From Mesorhizobium sp. (lineage in GTDB: Bacteria > Pseudomonadota > Alphaproteobacteria > Rhizobiales > Rhizobiaceae), in NCBI GenBank assembly GCA_004963905.1, contig SUGL01000007.1, positions 108,228-172,227 on the forward strand: a DNA stretch of 64,000 bases, given 5' to 3'. The notes below the pieces were generated by a model. The model searched no databases. It was not told where the DNA came from and worked only from the letters and a program-made list of their open reading frames with translations. Each line of letters starts with the position of its first letter. Positions within the stretch are counted from its first letter, which is position 1. This document shows positions 61,911-64,000 of this stretch, piece after piece. Position numbers and translations under genes: made by a program.

Positions 61911-62933
61911 ATGAGCACCGACGGCAACAGGTCTTGGCAGATGACGGGGTTCGGCCTGTCAAAACTGAACCCTGTGAGCGGCAGAATACCCGAGCCAGGC
62001 CCGCGTGAGCTTCTGGTGCGGACCAAAGCCGTCTCGCTGAACTACAAGGACAAGCTGATCGTGGATGGCATGCTGATCCCCGATCTTTCCTTCCCCTTCG
62101 TGCCGACATCGGACGCCGTGGGCGAGATCGTTGCCGTCGGCGGCGCGGTCAGCCGATTCCAGGTCGGGCAGCGCGTGCTCGGCCAGGTGATCGCCGACTG
62201 GCCGGACGGCGATGCGCCGCCGGTGCTCCATAAGCACACGCTGGGCTCATCGCTCTCGGGCATGCTTTCTGAGCATGTCGTCTTCGGTGAGGACGCCGCC
62301 GTGCCCGCGCCGGCGTCGCTCAGCGATGTCGAGGCAGCGACGCTGCCGATCGCGGCATTGACCGCCTGGTTCGCCATGACTGAGGCGACAAGGCCGGTGC
62401 CGGGCCAGACCGTCCTGATCCAGGGCACCGGAGGCGTCTCGCTGTTCGCGCTGCAGTTCGCTGTGGCGTTCGGCCTGCGCGCCATCGTCACGTCGAGCAG
62501 CGACGAGAAACTCGAGCGCGCCAAGGATCTCGGCGCCTGGCAGGTGATCAACTACCGCTCGCAGCCGGCTTGGGACGAGGCAGCCCGCGCTCTGACGGAC
62601 GGGCTGGGCGTCAACCACATTCTTGAGATGGTCGGCGGCGACAATGCGCGGCGGTCGCTGAACGCGCTTGCCGCCGATGGTCGGCTATCGATCATCGGCC
62701 TGCTTGGCGCGATGGAGATCAGCTTTCCGGTCCTGCCGTTCATGCGCAACCGCATCGTGGTGCAAGGCATTTCCATCGGCCACCGCCGCAGTTTCGAGCG
62801 CATGAGCCAGGCGATCGAGGCGCTTGGCATCAAGCCCGTCATCGACAAGGTCTATGGCTTCGACGAGGTGCCGGAGGCGTTCGGGCATTTGGAGAAAGGG
62901 CCGTTCGGCAAGATCGTCATCGCCATGAGCTGA
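61911..62933 (+). CDS. MDR-family alcohol dehydrogenase/quinone reductase-like protein
   Basis: A 340-residue medium-chain dehydrogenase. KAVSLNYKDKLIVDGMLIPD, FVPTSDAVGEIVAVGGAVSR and VLIQGTGGVSLFALQFAVAF (nucleotide loop) are visible. Asp in TSDAVGE replaces the typical catalytic His/Glu of zinc enzymes, so the zinc site is doubtful. AAGGAG lies just before the ATG at 61911. It is divergent from the LysR regulator. Confidence 0.86.
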   Translation: MSTDGNRSWQMTGFGLSKLNPVSGRIPEPGPRELLVRTKAVSLNYKDKLIVDGMLIPDLSFPFVPTSDAVGEIVAVGGAVSRFQVGQRVLGQVIADWPDGDAPPVLHKHTLGSSLSGMLSEHVVFGEDAAVPAPASLSDVEAATLPIAALTAWFAMTEATRPVPGQTVLIQGTGGVSLFALQFAVAFGLRAIVTSSSDEKLERAKDLGAWQVINYRSQPAWDEAARALTDGLGVNHILEMVGGDNARRSLNALAADGRLSIIGLLGAMEISFPVLPFMRNRIVVQGISIGHRRSFERMSQAIEALGIKPVIDKVYGFDEVPEAFGHLEKGPFGKIVIAMS

Positions 62934-62946
62934 CCTCGCCGCGCTG

Positions 62947-63654
62947 TCACGGCAGGGTCTTCAGCACGCCGATCACGGCCATGCCGTCGGTGAAATACGG
63001 ATCGCCGCCGCCATTCCTGCCGTCCTTCGTGGCGCCGATCCCCGGTATCTCGCTGGTCGAGGTCAGCAGACCCGCCGCCTTGAGATCGCCGATCAGGAAG
63101 TCGCGCTCGGCGTCGATGTCCGGGCCGATATGGTGGGTGATGGCGCCGGTGTCGTGGCTGAGGCCGACGCCGCGGTCGAAGCTGGCGGCGCCCAGCCAAA
63201 ACGGGCGGCCGTCGTCGCCTGCCGTGTTGGTCTGCCAAAAGCGGACGTGGTGGCGCCGGTCGGCGCTGTCGCCGACCGGCTTTTCGAAGGCGAGATCCTG
63301 GGCGCGGCCCTCGAACAGCAGGCGGCTGACCGGGGCATCGGGATAGGGCCGGGAGAACAAGACACTTTCACCGATGTCGATCGCTGTCCTCAGCGTGACG
63401 GCATCGGCCGTATCCCAGCCGGCGACGGCAAAGGCGTGAACCACTTCCTTCTCCGTGCCGACAAGTCCGACATTGATCGGATCGCCCGGAATCCCTTGCG
63501 GCGTATGCGTCACCATCTCGAAGCGCTGCGTGCGGAAGCCGCGCTCCCGCCAGGTCCAGAATTCCGGCGCGGCGAGATAGGCAAAGGCCAGATAGAAGGC
63601 GCAGAAAGCCGCCAGCCAGATCGCCGCGCGCCGCCTGAGATTTCGCTCACTCAC
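62947..63654 (-). CDS. LssY C-terminal-domain membrane protein
   Basis: 235 residues with one N-terminal anchor (AAIWLAAFCAFYLAFAYLAA) and a periplasmic domain like LssY_C (LLFEGRAQDLAFEKPVG, RRHHVRFWQTNT, HHIGPDIDAERDFLIGDL). The domain is often attached to phosphatase or secretion proteins; its role is unknown. It converges on the dehydrogenase gene with only 13 bp between. Confidence 0.75.
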   Translation of the reverse strand: MSERNLRRRAAIWLAAFCAFYLAFAYLAAPEFWTWRERGFRTQRFEMVTHTPQGIPGDPINVGLVGTEKEVVHAFAVAGWDTADAVTLRTAIDIGESVLFSRPYPDAPVSRLLFEGRAQDLAFEKPVGDSADRRHHVRFWQTNTAGDDGRPFWLGAASFDRGVGLSHDTGAITHHIGPDIDAERDFLIGDLKAAGLLTSTSEIPGIGATKDGRNGGGDPYFTDGMAVIGVLKTLP

Positions 63655-64000
63655 GAGAAACCGCTCCCGAGCCCGTTCGCGACCTTTTTATGCGGTCTTG
63701 GCCGTTTGGGGCAGAGCCCCGTGAAGCCAGTGCGCTCGAAACGGATTAAGTGTCGTTCTGGCGGCCACACACTTCGTCATCCTAGGGCGAAGCAAGCGCG
63801 AAGCAGCTTGCGTAGACCCTAGGATCCATGCCGTGACTGGGCGGCCGTGCTCTAACGGTCTAGAATAGCTCTCCGCAGGCTGCTGGCGCCGATCAGCGTA
63901 ACTCTTTGATCCGCCTCATTCTTCGGCAGACGCCACGGCATGGATCCTAGGTGTTTGATCCCGGGCTTTAATGGTGCATTCTTGTCATCCGAATCAAAGG
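63655..64000. other. Intergenic end region with a large inverted repeat
   Basis: Holds an 18-bp perfect inverted repeat CCTAGGATCCATGCCGTG (63818-63835) with its complement (63934-63951), and a nested 9-bp pair ATCCTAGGG (63779-63787) / CCCTAGGAT (63817-63825). No gene is visible. The sequence resembles a dispersed Mesorhizobium-type palindromic element from memory; only one copy is in the window. Confidence 0.75.

Overview
The window is 64 kb of high-GC chromosomal DNA from an alphaproteobacterium of the Rhizobiales. It looks most like Mesorhizobium or a close relative. The reasons are the order rplY-pth-ychF, the neighbourhood prs / lipoprotein / M24 / pgeF / MidA / lgt, a UvrB with long N- and C-terminal additions, a BA14K-type protein, a DUF1127 protein, and several families of short palindromic intergenic repeats of the kind scattered through Rhizobiales genomes. 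This is inferred from protein character only; no search was run. I see no rRNA, tRNA, CRISPR array, integrase, transposase or prophage module.

Left part (0-16 kb). The tail of apt is followed by two MaoC-like proteins, a CorA transporter, and the housekeeping run ychF, pth and rplY on the minus strand. A glutathione transferase that seems to lack part of its thioredoxin fold follows. Next comes an organosulfur or sulfonate cluster on the plus strand: FMN reductase, NtaA/SnaA/DszA-type monooxygenase, ABC permease, twin-arginine substrate-binding protein and ATPase. A divergent pair (OhrR-type MarR regulator and a haloperoxidase-like hydrolase) shares an operator-rich gap. Then come a fosmidomycin-resistance-type exporter, a divergent AraC regulator, and prs.

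Middle (16-42 kb). This holds a minus-strand envelope and maturation block (lipoprotein, M24-fold protein, pgeF, MidA-like methyltransferase, lgt), ubiK, a YbjN protein, csaA, a low-GC orphan membrane protein and a glycosyltransferase. A MarR / OmpR-type regulator / EnvZ-type kinase operon is divergent from ilvE. It is followed by small envelope proteins, a metallo-hydrolase, two cold-shock genes (one with a long structured leader), a lipoprotein with two Kazal-like domains, a TPR-sulfotransferase, an ABC-F ATPase, and a 1046-residue UvrB whose tail contains an in-frame palindromic repeat.

Right part (42-64 kb). This is mostly accessory. It holds small secreted proteins (one with a canonical EF-hand), a CapA-like protein, a lipid kinase, a tightly overlapping sugar-acid type operon (GMC oxidoreductase, enolase-superfamily dehydratase, beta-hydroxyacid dehydrogenase), a thioesterase, and two back-to-back HxlR-oxidoreductase modules. 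A TetR-controlled MacB-like export operon has a perfect 19-bp operator. A broken autotransporter barrel is interrupted by an amber codon and bounded by a repeat. A CorC/HlyC family protein, a LysR/alcohol dehydrogenase pair and an LssY_C protein complete it.

Small RNA-level and repeat structures are the most distinctive feature. There are five copies of an about 46-bp element that often abuts stop codons, two copies of an about 145-bp palindrome whose arms include the stop codons of convergent genes, two copies of a 148-bp palindrome, triplicated and duplicated terminators, and a duplicated ribosome-binding-site/start region.
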